DNA from: Legionella massiliensis
GTDB taxonomy: Bacteria > Pseudomonadota > Gammaproteobacteria > Legionellales > Legionellaceae
NCBI RefSeq assembly: GCF_000756815.1
Contig: NZ_CCVW01000005.1
Span: 1-64,000, forward strand
Reading direction: 5' to 3'
Length of the DNA: 64,000 nucleotides
Below are positions 46,241 to 54,690 of the stretch, piece by piece. The translations under genes were made by a program, and so were the position numbers. The notes below the pieces were generated by a model. It made no database searches and was not told the DNA's origin. It worked only from the letters and a program-made list of their open reading frames with translations. Every line of letters begins with the position of its first letter. The stretch's first letter is position 1.

Positions 46241-47575
46241 CTAAAATAATAGATATTCGCTTTTCTTTTCAGGCCAAATATGATCTCTGAAATATTTAGA
46301 AAGCTTAGCTGCAGGTGGTGTCAGATCACCTTTAGCTCTTTCAGTAATTTTATTCCGCTCTTGTTCTGTTATTCCAGAATCCCATTCACTTAGAGCAAGC
46401 TTATAAGCCTCTTCTTCTAAAGATTTTTTACGTTCCATTTCAGAGCGTTTAGCTTCTAAAAATTTTTGTTGGGCAATTTCGATTGCCGATCGATAATCTG
46501 TTTCAACCCATGCTTGTCCTTTTCTAAGAACTCCCATTAGAACATTCAAAGGATCCTCATATTTTTTAAATTTTGGATTGTATTCTAATCCGAAGGCAAA
46601 ATGGTTTATAGACTCTTGGACAACAGAAGGATCACTTTTTCCAATAATTTGTTTGATTTGTGTTTTTGAGAAGCCAATATGTGCAAGAGGTTCAAAATTA
46701 ATATTTTCCCATTCAGGTGGAATTTGTTCAAATCTTTTATTTAAAGTAGTAGTAATTATATTATTACTACTACTATTATATTCATGACAGATATCTTTTT
46801 GATATCTATTAGACAAGATAATGTCACTATCAAATAAATTGTGTTTATTGGAAGTTTTTATACTGTTTACCAGGTCTAAAATTCTTGAAGTAATTCCAAG
46901 ATTTATATATCCGCCTTTAGCATTTTTTCCGGGATGTCTTATCAGTAATTCTTTTTTTATTAAACGAGCTAACATTATTTTAACAGTACCAGTTGTTGTT
47001 TGTGCAAAGCTGGCTAAAGATGCTGTTTGTACCGGTCCTGTTGATAAGCTATTTCTTGCTGAGCATATTTCAATAACCATATCAAAAATTACTTTTTGCT
47101 TTCCTGATAGACTAATTATTTGTTGCTCTAGCCCCATCGATAAGTCATCAACCGCATTTTGCATTTTTAAATCTGAAATACTCTCCTTTTCAACCGATAC
47201 TTTCTGTTGTGTTAAGTTGGATTCTTTTTCAGATTCACTTGAATGATCTGATATCTTATCGATATCTGAATTAGTATCTAAAGGATATCTAATAGATTCC
47301 TTTGGGTTATCTATCTGATTCCGATTAGATATCTCACGGTTGTCTTTTGAGTTATCTGATTGGTATCTGGTTGTTACCTTATTGCTATCTTTATTTAATT
47401 TAATTTCTTCAGGTAAGGTCTCAGACTTTGTAGCCTGCTCGTTAATAATACCTGGGTTATTATCTGCGGAAGCAACAGAAGTAGTATCATTTCCAGAAAG
47501 ATCCCATGGTCGGTATAATTTTTTTGAAAATTTATTTACATTTCGTTCTTTTAGAAGCTTTTGTAAGTCAGGCAC
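46241..47575 (-). CDS. Winged-helix plasmid maintenance protein downstream of parA
   Basis: The 444-residue protein is probably the DNA-binding partner of ParA or a replication protein. Residues about 60-125 are polar and disordered (SNRNQIDNPKESIRYPLDTN). The next part, about 150-240, is a winged helix (SLSGKQKVIFDMVIEICSAR, ASLASFAQTTTGTVKIMLARLIKKELLIRHPG). Further regions include NFEPLAHIGFSKTQIKQIIG and a basic, charged helix near 380-420 (SEMERKKSLEEEAYKLALSE). The start lies ten bases after the parA stop, so they form one operon. The DNA coding for the disordered part itself contains TATC-type motifs like those of the array at 48983-49828. Replication versus partition role not resolved. 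Confidence 0.6.
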   Translation of the reverse strand: MPDLQKLLKERNVNKFSKKLYRPWDLSGNDTTSVASADNNPGIINEQATKSETLPEEIKLNKDSNKVTTRYQSDNSKDNREISNRNQIDNPKESIRYPLDTNSDIDKISDHSSESEKESNLTQQKVSVEKESISDLKMQNAVDDLSMGLEQQIISLSGKQKVIFDMVIEICSARNSLSTGPVQTASLASFAQTTTGTVKIMLARLIKKELLIRHPGKNAKGGYINLGITSRILDLVNSIKTSNKHNLFDSDIILSNRYQKDICHEYNSSSNNIITTTLNKRFEQIPPEWENINFEPLAHIGFSKTQIKQIIGKSDPSVVQESINHFAFGLEYNPKFKKYEDPLNVLMGVLRKGQAWVETDYRSAIEIAQQKFLEAKRSEMERKKSLEEEAYKLALSEWDSGITEQERNKITERAKGDLTPPAAKLSKYFRDHIWPEKKSEYLLF

Positions 47576-47585
47576 TATTATCTCC

Positions 47586-48596
47586 TTATGCTAAGGCTGC
47601 TTCTTCTCGAGTAATTTTAGATTGAGCTTTTTCATCTTTTGAGAATACTTCACTAGAGATCTCCAGTAATTCTCTGGTTAAACGATCAAAATCATCTCTT
47701 ACCAAAGACTTCTTTAGATTACTAAATGAGCTTTTATTATCATCTGTGATGTTTGGAATTTCCTGTGCATATTGAACAGTTGTAGATAATACCTTCCCTT
47801 CTAACTCAGGATCTGAAATGAGAGACATTATTGCTTTGTCTGATAAAATCGTTTTAGCACTGAATTTATTTAGAAAAACTCTATACTCGATTTTTTTTTC
47901 AAATCGTTTGTTTAAGGTGTCTACTTCCTGTTTTAATATTTTTAAACCCTTAGCACTGAATTTGTCAGGATTGAGTGGAGCTAGGATTGTATCTGCATAT
48001 AAGCTAGCCGCTGTAACTGCTTGACCCATAGTTGGAGGGCAATCTATGAAAATAAAATCGTAATTGTTTTCAATGGAGCTTAGAAGGTTGTTATACAACT
48101 TTTCTAAAGGATATCTTCCATTTACGATTTCGTTATCAAGTATTACATTCTCAATACGGCTAGGTATGAGGTCCAAACCACTTGAAACGGTAACGATACT
48201 ATCGTTAATAGATGCATCGCCCTTCAGTAAATCAATCAAAACGGGAAAATTTTCTGCGTCAACACCATTTGCATCAGTTAGATTTCCCTGAGGGTCTGCA
48301 TCTATAAGAAGTACTCTTGCTCCATAGGTATTTGCACAGCTAGCGATATTATTGATAGTAGTTGTTTTACCTGTGCCTCCCTTAACTATTTGCACGGCGA
48401 TTTTTTTTTGTTTGAATTTAAAATTAAATAATTCTTTAGCAGAGTTGAAAGTTAAATAGGACTTGTTACCGACCTTATCGCAGTTGATACTTTTGTTTTT
48501 TAATTGCTTATGAACTGCCTGCATTGAAATTTCAAGAAACTCTGCTACATCAGAAATTGCTCGTTTGGGTTGTCTGCTCTGATTATTATTATCCAT
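47586..48596 (-). CDS. parA: ParA-type partition ATPase
   Basis: Deviant Walker ATPase of 336 residues that segregates the replicon. The N-terminal helix-turn-helix (RAISDVAEFLEISMQAVHKQLKNKSI, about residues 11-36) marks it as a ParA with autoregulatory DNA binding. The Walker A motif is KGGTGKTTTINNIAS (about 73-87), the A' motif DADPQGNLTD, and the Walker B FIFIDCPPTMG. The dimer partner helix-turn-helix protein follows. The gene's upstream region leads into the large iteron array, the likely operator or centromere. Confidence 0.93.
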   Translation of the reverse strand: MDNNNQSRQPKRAISDVAEFLEISMQAVHKQLKNKSINCDKVGNKSYLTFNSAKELFNFKFKQKKIAVQIVKGGTGKTTTINNIASCANTYGARVLLIDADPQGNLTDANGVDAENFPVLIDLLKGDASINDSIVTVSSGLDLIPSRIENVILDNEIVNGRYPLEKLYNNLLSSIENNYDFIFIDCPPTMGQAVTAASLYADTILAPLNPDKFSAKGLKILKQEVDTLNKRFEKKIEYRVFLNKFSAKTILSDKAIMSLISDPELEGKVLSTTVQYAQEIPNITDDNKSSFSNLKKSLVRDDFDRLTRELLEISSEVFSKDEKAQSKITREEAALA

Positions 48597-48982
48597 ATAC
48601 TCTTATATTTTTTAAGTTGATGTTATAAATGAATTTAAACATAAATCGACAACCGTGTAAATGAGGGATATATTGCATAAGCATAAAAAACTCGCAACAT
48701 TGAATTGAGCAAAAAAATCCATAAAAACAATGTTTATTGAATAGCGTTATTTAACAATATACGGTCGAATTTAATATGATTGATTTCACCCATATAATAA
48801 GTATATTAACTTGCCTATAAATGAATTGTGTTTATATCGCTTGTCTTGAAGTATTACCAATATTACTTCTTATTATGAATGCCTTATCCTGTTGTCAGAC
48901 ATTTCATTGTCTAATGTGTATTTGGCATCACTCTTTATAAAATAAAAAATGTGCTTTTTTTCCTACCTTCATTATCGTATAT
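48597..48982. other. AT-rich region upstream of parA
   Basis: No reading frame is credible. The region between parA and the iteron array should hold the parA promoter; TATC repeats begin at its right edge. Confidence 0.5.
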
Positions 48983-49828
48983 GATATCCAAATAGATGCC
49001 TATTTTGATATCCAATAAGATATCTAAGTAGATACCCCCTTGGATAACTAATAGGGCTTTAAGTTGATTCCTGACATGTTATCTAATGTGATATCTAAGT
49101 CGATGCCTCAGAAGATATCTAATGTGGTATCTAAGTAGATTCCTGAGATGATATCTGATGTGGTATCTAAGCTGATCCCTAACATGATGTCTGATATGGT
49201 ATCTAAGATGATTCCTGAGGTGATATCTAACATGGTATCTAAGTAGATTGCTTATGTGATATCTAATGTGGTATCTAACCGATTCCTGAGATGGTATCTA
49301 ATGTGGTGTCTAAGTTGATGCCTGAAATGATATCTAACACGGTATCTATTGTGGTATCTAGGATGATGCCTCAAGTGATATCTAATATGATATCTAAATT
49401 GACGCCTGTGATGATATCTAGTGGGGTGTCTAAGTTGATGCCTAATAAGATATCTAATATGGTATCTAAATTGATGCCTGTAATGATATCTAATGTGGTG
49501 TCTAAGTTGATGCCTGTAATGATATCTAATGTGGTGTCTAAGTTGATGCCAGGAATGATATCTAATATGGTATCTTAGCTGATGCCTAATAAGATATCTT
49601 CTGTGGTATCTAAAATGATGCCTGTATTGATATCTAATGTGGTGTCTAAGTTGATGCCTGTAATGATATCTAACATGGTATCCATGTAGATTCCTGATGA
49701 GATATCTAATATGGTATCTAAATTGATGCCTGTGATGATATCTAATGTGGTGTCTAAGTTGATGCTTAAAATGATATCTAACAAGGTATCTATGTTGATG
49801 CCTAATAAGATATCCAATATGGTATCTG
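48983..49828. repeat. Long iteron array (36-bp units with paired TATCTAA motifs)
   Basis: About 850 bp are built from a roughly 36-bp unit, clearest at 49430-49560. Each unit holds two TATCTAA-like boxes spaced 15 and 21 bp apart; each box has the form (G/T)(A/G)T(A/G)TCTAA with GATGCCT spacers. More than 20 units are visible, more degenerate to the left. Open frames in both directions in this region are repeat artefacts. The position beside parA, far from any rep gene, suits a centromere; a replication origin is the alternative. Confidence 0.85.
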
Positions 49829-49877
49829 CTTTATTTATCAACTTAGCTCATTAGGTAATCCCCCCGAAAAATAAGTG

Positions 49878-50192
49878 ATGTTAAAAGTAGAATTTTCTCA
49901 TACGCTATATAGGAAGAGATTCTTCAGGAAAAGATCAAAATTTACAGACAGCCAAATCCTGTTGATTCTAAAACAAGCCGAAGGTGGCACCTCTGTATCA
50001 GAACTCTGCCGAGAACATGTCATTAGCGCAGCTACATTTTACAAATGGCGAGCTAAATTTGGAGGAATGGACGCATCGATGATGTCGCGGTTAAAAGAGC
50101 TGGAAGCAGAAAATAGCCGGCTTAAAAAGATGTATGCACAGGAACGATTGAAAGCGGAGATACTGAAAGAGGCCATTGAAAAAAAGTGGTAA
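49878..50192 (+). CDS. IS3-family transposase OrfA
   Basis: The 104-residue protein has a helix-turn-helix (KFTDSQILLILKQAEGGTSVSELCREHVISAATFYKWRAK) and a leucine-zipper-like part (GMDASMMSRLKELEAENSRLKKMYAQERLKAEILKEAIEKKW), which match IS3 OrfA. The only ATG lies inside the left inverted repeat. The slippery heptamer A-AAA-AAG at 50180-50186 precedes the stop, so an OrfAB fusion by -1 frameshift was intended. Confidence 0.85.
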   Translation: MLKVEFSHTLYRKRFFRKRSKFTDSQILLILKQAEGGTSVSELCREHVISAATFYKWRAKFGGMDASMMSRLKELEAENSRLKKMYAQERLKAEILKEAIEKKW

Positions 50193-50212
50193 CACCGTCA
50201 CGTCGATGAGAA

Positions 50213-51013
50213 TTGGCGAGAAAGGCGGTGGCTAATAAGGATATTTCAATTCGCATGTCGTGTGAGTTATTTGGCCTCAGTCAAACCTGTTATCGGTATC
50301 AGCCACAATTAGACGATGAAAATGTAATCATAGCGGATTGGTTGATGAGTTTAACAGAGAACCAACGTAATTGGGGTTTTGGCTTATGTTTTCTCTATTT
50401 GCGTAATGTGAAGGAGTTTATCTGGAATCACAAACGCGTTTATCGAATCTATCGGGAATTAGAGCTCAACATGCGAATAAAACCCAAAAAACGGTTAATA
50501 AGGGAAAAACCAGGGGCATTGGCGGTGCCAACTGCAATCAACGAATGCTGGTCGATGGACTTTATGCACGCTCAGCTAAGAGATGGTCGGAGTTATCGGT
50601 TATTTAATGTACTCGATGATTTCAACCGCGAAGGTCTTGCTATCGAGGTCGATTTATCTTTGCCGGCAGAGCGGGTCATACGGACTCTTAATCAAGTCAT
50701 TGAGTGGCGTGGCAAACCACGGCAAATACGTTGTGACAATGGCCCTGAATATATCTCTAAGTTGTTAGAACAATGGGCTGATAAAAATCAAATACAATTA
50801 GTCTTTATTCAACCAGGCAAACCACAGCAAAATGCTTATATTGAACGGTATAATCGCACTGTTCGGTATGATTGGTTAAGCCAATATTTATTTGAATCTA
50901 TTGCTGAAGTACAACACCATGCGACACAATGGTTATGGACGTACAACAATGAACGTCCAAATACTGCTATTGGAGGCAATCCTCCAAGGCAAAAATTGGC
51001 ACTAGTTGCCTAA
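50213..51013 (+). CDS. IS3-family transposase OrfB, N-terminus broken by TGA
   Basis: DDE integrase-type transposase. The catalytic residues are visible in [12 protein letters not shown] (Asp), [11 protein letters not shown] (Asp) and [18 protein letters not shown] (Glu). The readable start is a TTG (50213, MARKAVANK). In-frame codons upstream TPSRR-stop-ELARKAV reveal a TGA at 50207-50209 where related transposases have Arg. A product of frameshifting at the heptamer would stop there, so normal OrfAB is probably not made. Confidence 0.85.
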   Translation: MARKAVANKDISIRMSCELFGLSQTCYRYQPQLDDENVIIADWLMSLTENQRNWGFGLCFLYLRNVKEFIWNHKRVYRIYRELELNMRIKPKKRLIREKPGALAVPTAINECWSMDFMHAQLRDGRSYRLFNVLDDFNREGLAIEVDLSLPAERVIRTLNQVIEWRGKPRQIRCDNGPEYISKLLEQWADKNQIQLVFIQPGKPQQNAYIERYNRTVRYDWLSQYLFESIAEVQHHATQWLWTYNNERPNTAIGGNPPRQKLALVA

Positions 51014-51053
51014 TTCTCTACTTTTAACTTCAGTTAAAAATGGGGGGATTACC

Positions 51054-51119
51054 CTAGCAATCACTTGGCAATCACCTAGCAATCACTCAGCAAGCAATTT
51101 GCAAGCACTTGGTATCACC
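51054..51119. repeat. Six tandem 11-bp iterons
   Basis: Starting exactly at the IS right end, six 11-bp units of the type CTAGCAATCAC / TTGGCAATCAC / TCAGCAAGCAA run without gaps, with the last ones degenerate. Eleven bases is one helical turn, as in initiator-binding iterons. The IS may have cut off further copies on its left, but none are seen there. Confidence 0.6.
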
Positions 51120-51333
51120 TGTCATATGTAACCTGATTGATATTTTATCTTTAAAGTAGGTTTTAGTGATTTATACTGATTTCTATCCTGCGCCATCCAT
51201 ATGCGGGTTTCGGTAACCATCTAGACATGTCACAGGTTTTCAAGATAGTAGTTAACAAAAATTCATAGAAATACAAATTAACTCTTCCTCAGAAGAGCTT
51301 AAGAATATGGCAAAATCGTCAATAAATTATTTT

Positions 51334-51361
51334 GAGCTTTCTGCACGAATGGAGAAAGCTC
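51334..51361 (-). terminator. Terminator hairpin after sensor kinase cluster
   Basis: Nine-base perfect arms GAGCTTTCT and AGAAAGCTC surround GCACGAATGG, 7 bases after the stop of the last gene. The minus-strand continuation is AAAATAATTTATT, moderately T-rich. Confidence 0.55.
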
Positions 51362-51368
51362 ATGCAAC

Positions 51369-53198
51369 TTATTGTTCTGCTATTATTTTTACAGGAATCT
51401 CATTCAATACACACTTAGGCAAAAGCCAAATACCTAATTCTTCGGCTGTTCTTTGAAAAATATTTTTCTCAGCATGACTTGTTATTAAAAATCCTCTTTG
51501 TTGTGGGTTAATTGACTTCAAAAGATCAACCCCGTTAAGAGATTCCTTTCTAAGTTCATAATCCATAAAGTATAGTGTAGAATCCGATTTTTCAGATTGG
51601 CCATACCATTCTACAAATTCACTTCCAGAATAAAATTGAATCAATTTAACACCTGTATTTCTTAACTTTTTTTGCCAAAAATTATGAATAGAGAGATCAT
51701 CATCTAAAAGAATTATAGTCTGATTACTGCATATAATTATCTCTTCAGGTAACCATAAAGGATTTTTAAAAAAAGGAAATGTAAGCGTAACCTGTGTTCC
51801 TGAATTTTCTTGTGAATTAATAGCTAAACTACCTCCCAAACTCTCCATATACTGTTTTGCATTAGAAAGCCCAATTCCTTTTCCTGGGTGTTTGGAGCTG
51901 AAACCATTCAGAACGGATTTAAGATGGGCAAAGGGAATACCTATGCCATTATCGGAAATGATAACTAATAATTCATTGCTATTTGATTTTAAAGATATGT
52001 CTATAGATCCATTATCCCTTAAAGATTCATAAGCATTATTCAGTATATTTGATAATACTCTTCTTGTTTCAGATTCAATTGAATTTATCCATTTGTTTTT
52101 AGCATTTTTATGAGCATTGAAAATTAGCTTACAAGGTTTATTTTTCCATTCCTGCTTTTTGTGGGAAATTACTGTATCTATAATAGACGAGAGCAGTAAA
52201 GGTTTAATTAAAAAATCAGTTTCTATTGGCGTTAATAGCTTTGCATTGGGTTCTCGATATTTATCGAGCAAATTATTTGCAATGTCTCTAATATTTTGTA
52301 GCGCTTCGACTTGTATTTGAACATCTTTCTTGGGCAAATAATCCTTTGCCTCTATAATACAAAATTCTAAAATTGAGAGAGGGGAGCGGATGTCGTGGCA
52401 TACTCCTGCCATAACATCAACTAATGCCTTCATCTTTTCAGCCTCAATACGCCCATTATATTCTTCTTGTAAGTTTGATAATAACCTTTCAAACGCATCC
52501 TTAATTTCAACCAACTCCCAAGGTAGTTTTTTAATTTCCTCTATTTTGGGATGTATTACGTTATGAAGAGACCGGTTTAAGATGGCATTCTTTAATTTAA
52601 GCAATGGCTGAAGTAATTGCATATATAATATTTTTCTTAAGAGAAATATCAAAGTTAAAAATAGTAAGGTCAATATTAAAATGAAATAGATCACTGCTGG
52701 AGAAAATAAAATAAAAGGGTTGGATTTTGTGAAACTGAAAAGTAATCCTATTTTTTTATTGCTGGAAAATATACTATTGTCTATTAAGCTCGAGCAATAA
52801 ATTGAGTACTTCTCTTTTTCTATGGTTTGATCAATTAGACTCGGTCTGTTACAAATTTTCCAATTATTAAAACTTTTTCCAAAACCATAAAGAGATCTAT
52901 TTCCATAATCAGACATTATAACTGTGCCATTATCATCAATTATCATATACGTTTCATCAACTCCAGATGACATGTGCAACAGTTTCCTTACTTCTGATAT
53001 ATCAGAAATGGCCAAAGAGGGAACGATCAGTTGTGACAAAAGATGATGTCTTCTTTCTATATTTTCATTTTGTTTCTGCTGTTCCTCATATTTATTAAAA
53101 TATATTCCAACTAGTAAAGTTGCCATTAAAACAAGAAAAATCGATGCAATAAAAAACGTCTCAATTAAAATTATAATTTTTGGTTGCTTTAGAGTCAT
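51369..53198 (-). CDS. Membrane sensor histidine kinase with receiver
   Basis: The 609-residue hybrid kinase has a transmembrane helix at about 8-32, an extracytoplasmic segment of about 130 residues, and a second helix at about 163-187. The dimerisation helix holds MAGVCHDIRSPLSIL with His 268. ATPase motifs are ILNNAYESL, ISDNGIGIPF and GKGIGLSNAK. The C-terminal receiver has DDDLS and the acceptor Asp in LYFMDYEL, with Lys in LLPKCVL. The start overlaps the stop of the peptide-binding protein gene by four bases, so a periplasmic binding-protein partner is likely. Last gene of a four-gene unit. Confidence 0.9.
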   Translation of the reverse strand: MTLKQPKIIILIETFFIASIFLVLMATLLVGIYFNKYEEQQKQNENIERRHHLLSQLIVPSLAISDISEVRKLLHMSSGVDETYMIIDDNGTVIMSDYGNRSLYGFGKSFNNWKICNRPSLIDQTIEKEKYSIYCSSLIDNSIFSSNKKIGLLFSFTKSNPFILFSPAVIYFILILTLLFLTLIFLLRKILYMQLLQPLLKLKNAILNRSLHNVIHPKIEEIKKLPWELVEIKDAFERLLSNLQEEYNGRIEAEKMKALVDVMAGVCHDIRSPLSILEFCIIEAKDYLPKKDVQIQVEALQNIRDIANNLLDKYREPNAKLLTPIETDFLIKPLLLSSIIDTVISHKKQEWKNKPCKLIFNAHKNAKNKWINSIESETRRVLSNILNNAYESLRDNGSIDISLKSNSNELLVIISDNGIGIPFAHLKSVLNGFSSKHPGKGIGLSNAKQYMESLGGSLAINSQENSGTQVTLTFPFFKNPLWLPEEIIICSNQTIILLDDDLSIHNFWQKKLRNTGVKLIQFYSGSEFVEWYGQSEKSDSTLYFMDYELRKESLNGVDLLKSINPQQRGFLITSHAEKNIFQRTAEELGIWLLPKCVLNEIPVKIIAEQ

Positions 53199-54652
53199 GG
53201 TGCGTCTCTTGAAATGTTTCCAAGAAAATATTGGTGAAAAACAGATAATCCAATACCTGGTGTGTTTAAGTTTTTTCTAACAAAAATTTCTTTTGTTAGA
53301 GAAGTAAAAATTGGTCTAACTACACATAAATCAGCTATGTTATCAACAATATTCCTATATGCTTGAACTCTTTTTAAGGGGTTTGAAATAAATTGGCTCT
53401 TTGTAATTTGCTCATCTAATTTTTTGCTGGCTATTCCAGTAAAATTAGCTTTATTATCTTGATAAATGGTTAGAAACTCATAGCCATCAAAATAGTCTGA
53501 TACTAGACCAAAAATAAGTACATCACATTTGCTGTTGGCAAAATATTTGCCATATTCTTTTACATTTGAAATCTCTTTCAAAGAAATATTTGGATATATC
53601 TTTTTAAACATATTTTGATATAAGATTTTTTGCTTTTCTTGTACTGATACTGTCAAGTAAGCTAAGCACAATGGTTGAGGATTTGAATTATAAATTGCCG
53701 ATTTAGCTAATTTACTAAGTTTTTTATTAAAATCACTTTCTTTGTCATATCCGAAGGTCCCTTTTGGGAAAAAATCGTTCGCTAGCTCAGTTTCTTTCTC
53801 ATAATTATTCAACAATTGTTCGTCAATCTGTAGGCTTGATAAAAACAAACAACGCTCATACTTATTTTTCCAGCGATTACTATTTGAATTTAAACCCACA
53901 TAAAGTTGTTTGGGGCTATATAAGTCTATAATATTAAAATTCTTGAGTTGTTCAGAGTTCCCTCGAATATTTAAATTAATAATGTCGTATTTCGTTAAGT
54001 CGTTAGAGTCAACTTGATTATCTTTAATTACATCAAATCTGATCGGCAAACCCTTAGAGATAGGTGCTAATTTAATTACATGTTTACCAAATTGAATGAC
54101 TTTATATCCGCCACAACCAATAGGTTTCTTCCATAGTCTTGCATCAATTTTTGCATTTTCAATAAACTCCTTTTTAAAAATTGTATAATTTGACGATGAC
54201 AACACTCTTAATAGTTGAGGAGCTTCTTTGTTTAGGCTGATTTCAATGGTTCTATCGTCAATGGCTTGGATTTTATCAATCCAAGTCCAAAAGTTATTAA
54301 AAACGCTTTTTGATTGATTTATATAATCAAAGCTTGCAATAACATCTTCTGATTTTACTAATGATCCATCATGAAATTTAATTTTTTTTAATTTTATCCT
54401 AATTTTTAACGGCGTTATGTAATTTATTGTATCAGCAGCTTCTAAAACATAGGCGGAGCCCTGATTACGTATCAGTTCGCAATTAATTTGCCTTGAAATA
54501 AATAAGCTTTGTGTATCACGAATGCTACCTGGGTCAAGTGTAATATTTGATTTTTGAAGAGTGATTCTTAATTCTTCATTTACTGAGTCTGCATTTATGC
54601 TGTTTGCTGTCAAAAGAAAAATAACTATAAAAACTTGCTTTAATAGGTTCAT
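53195..54652 (-). CDS. Family 5 extracellular solute (peptide)-binding protein
   Basis: The 485-residue periplasmic protein has a signal peptide (LLKQVFIVIFLLTANSINADS). SBP_bac_5 features include ITLDPGSIRDTQSLFISRQI, the LKKIKFHDGSLVKSEDVIASFDY region and RAYRNIVDNIADLCVV. Such proteins bind peptides, nickel or sugars for DppBC-type permeases, but no permease lies nearby. The four-base overlap with the kinase suggests it serves as a ligand receptor for signalling rather than transport. Confidence 0.85.
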   Translation of the reverse strand: MNLLKQVFIVIFLLTANSINADSVNEELRITLQKSNITLDPGSIRDTQSLFISRQINCELIRNQGSAYVLEAADTINYITPLKIRIKLKKIKFHDGSLVKSEDVIASFDYINQSKSVFNNFWTWIDKIQAIDDRTIEISLNKEAPQLLRVLSSSNYTIFKKEFIENAKIDARLWKKPIGCGGYKVIQFGKHVIKLAPISKGLPIRFDVIKDNQVDSNDLTKYDIINLNIRGNSEQLKNFNIIDLYSPKQLYVGLNSNSNRWKNKYERCLFLSSLQIDEQLLNNYEKETELANDFFPKGTFGYDKESDFNKKLSKLAKSAIYNSNPQPLCLAYLTVSVQEKQKILYQNMFKKIYPNISLKEISNVKEYGKYFANSKCDVLIFGLVSDYFDGYEFLTIYQDNKANFTGIASKKLDEQITKSQFISNPLKRVQAYRNIVDNIADLCVVRPIFTSLTKEIFVRKNLNTPGIGLSVFHQYFLGNISRDAP

Positions 54653-54690
54653 AAACTTCTATTGCTTAATTAAAATTAAAAATCATGTCA

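Larger units (their letters stand above)
49854..51053 (+). mobile_element. IS3-family insertion sequence (1200 bp)
   Basis: Ends begin GGTAATCCCCCC at 49854 and its inverse at 51053, and the similarity extends to about 40 bp with GTTAAAAGTAGA conserved. Two overlapping transposase frames are inside. Outer neighbours (TTA left, CTA right) show no clean target duplication. It sits between the iteron array and a second, 11-bp iteron set. Confidence 0.9.

Noticed and set aside
49291-49578. 95-codon open frame on the plus strand rich in MISNVVSKLMP repeats
   Set aside because: It is a translation of the 36-bp iterons; the opposite strand gives an equally long repeat frame, and no ribosome site or family exists.
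48983-49828. Array considered as CRISPR
   Set aside because: Repeat units are degenerate and contiguous without unique spacers, and no cas genes are present.
49575-49841. 88-codon open frame on the minus strand with LDIITGINLDT repeats
   Set aside because: Same iteron artefact as the plus-strand frame; no start signal.
51307-51450. Short plus-strand frame beginning MAKSSINYFELSARMEKAH
   Set aside because: It overlaps the kinase gene and its terminator hairpin and has no supporting start signal; it may be a chance or decayed frame.
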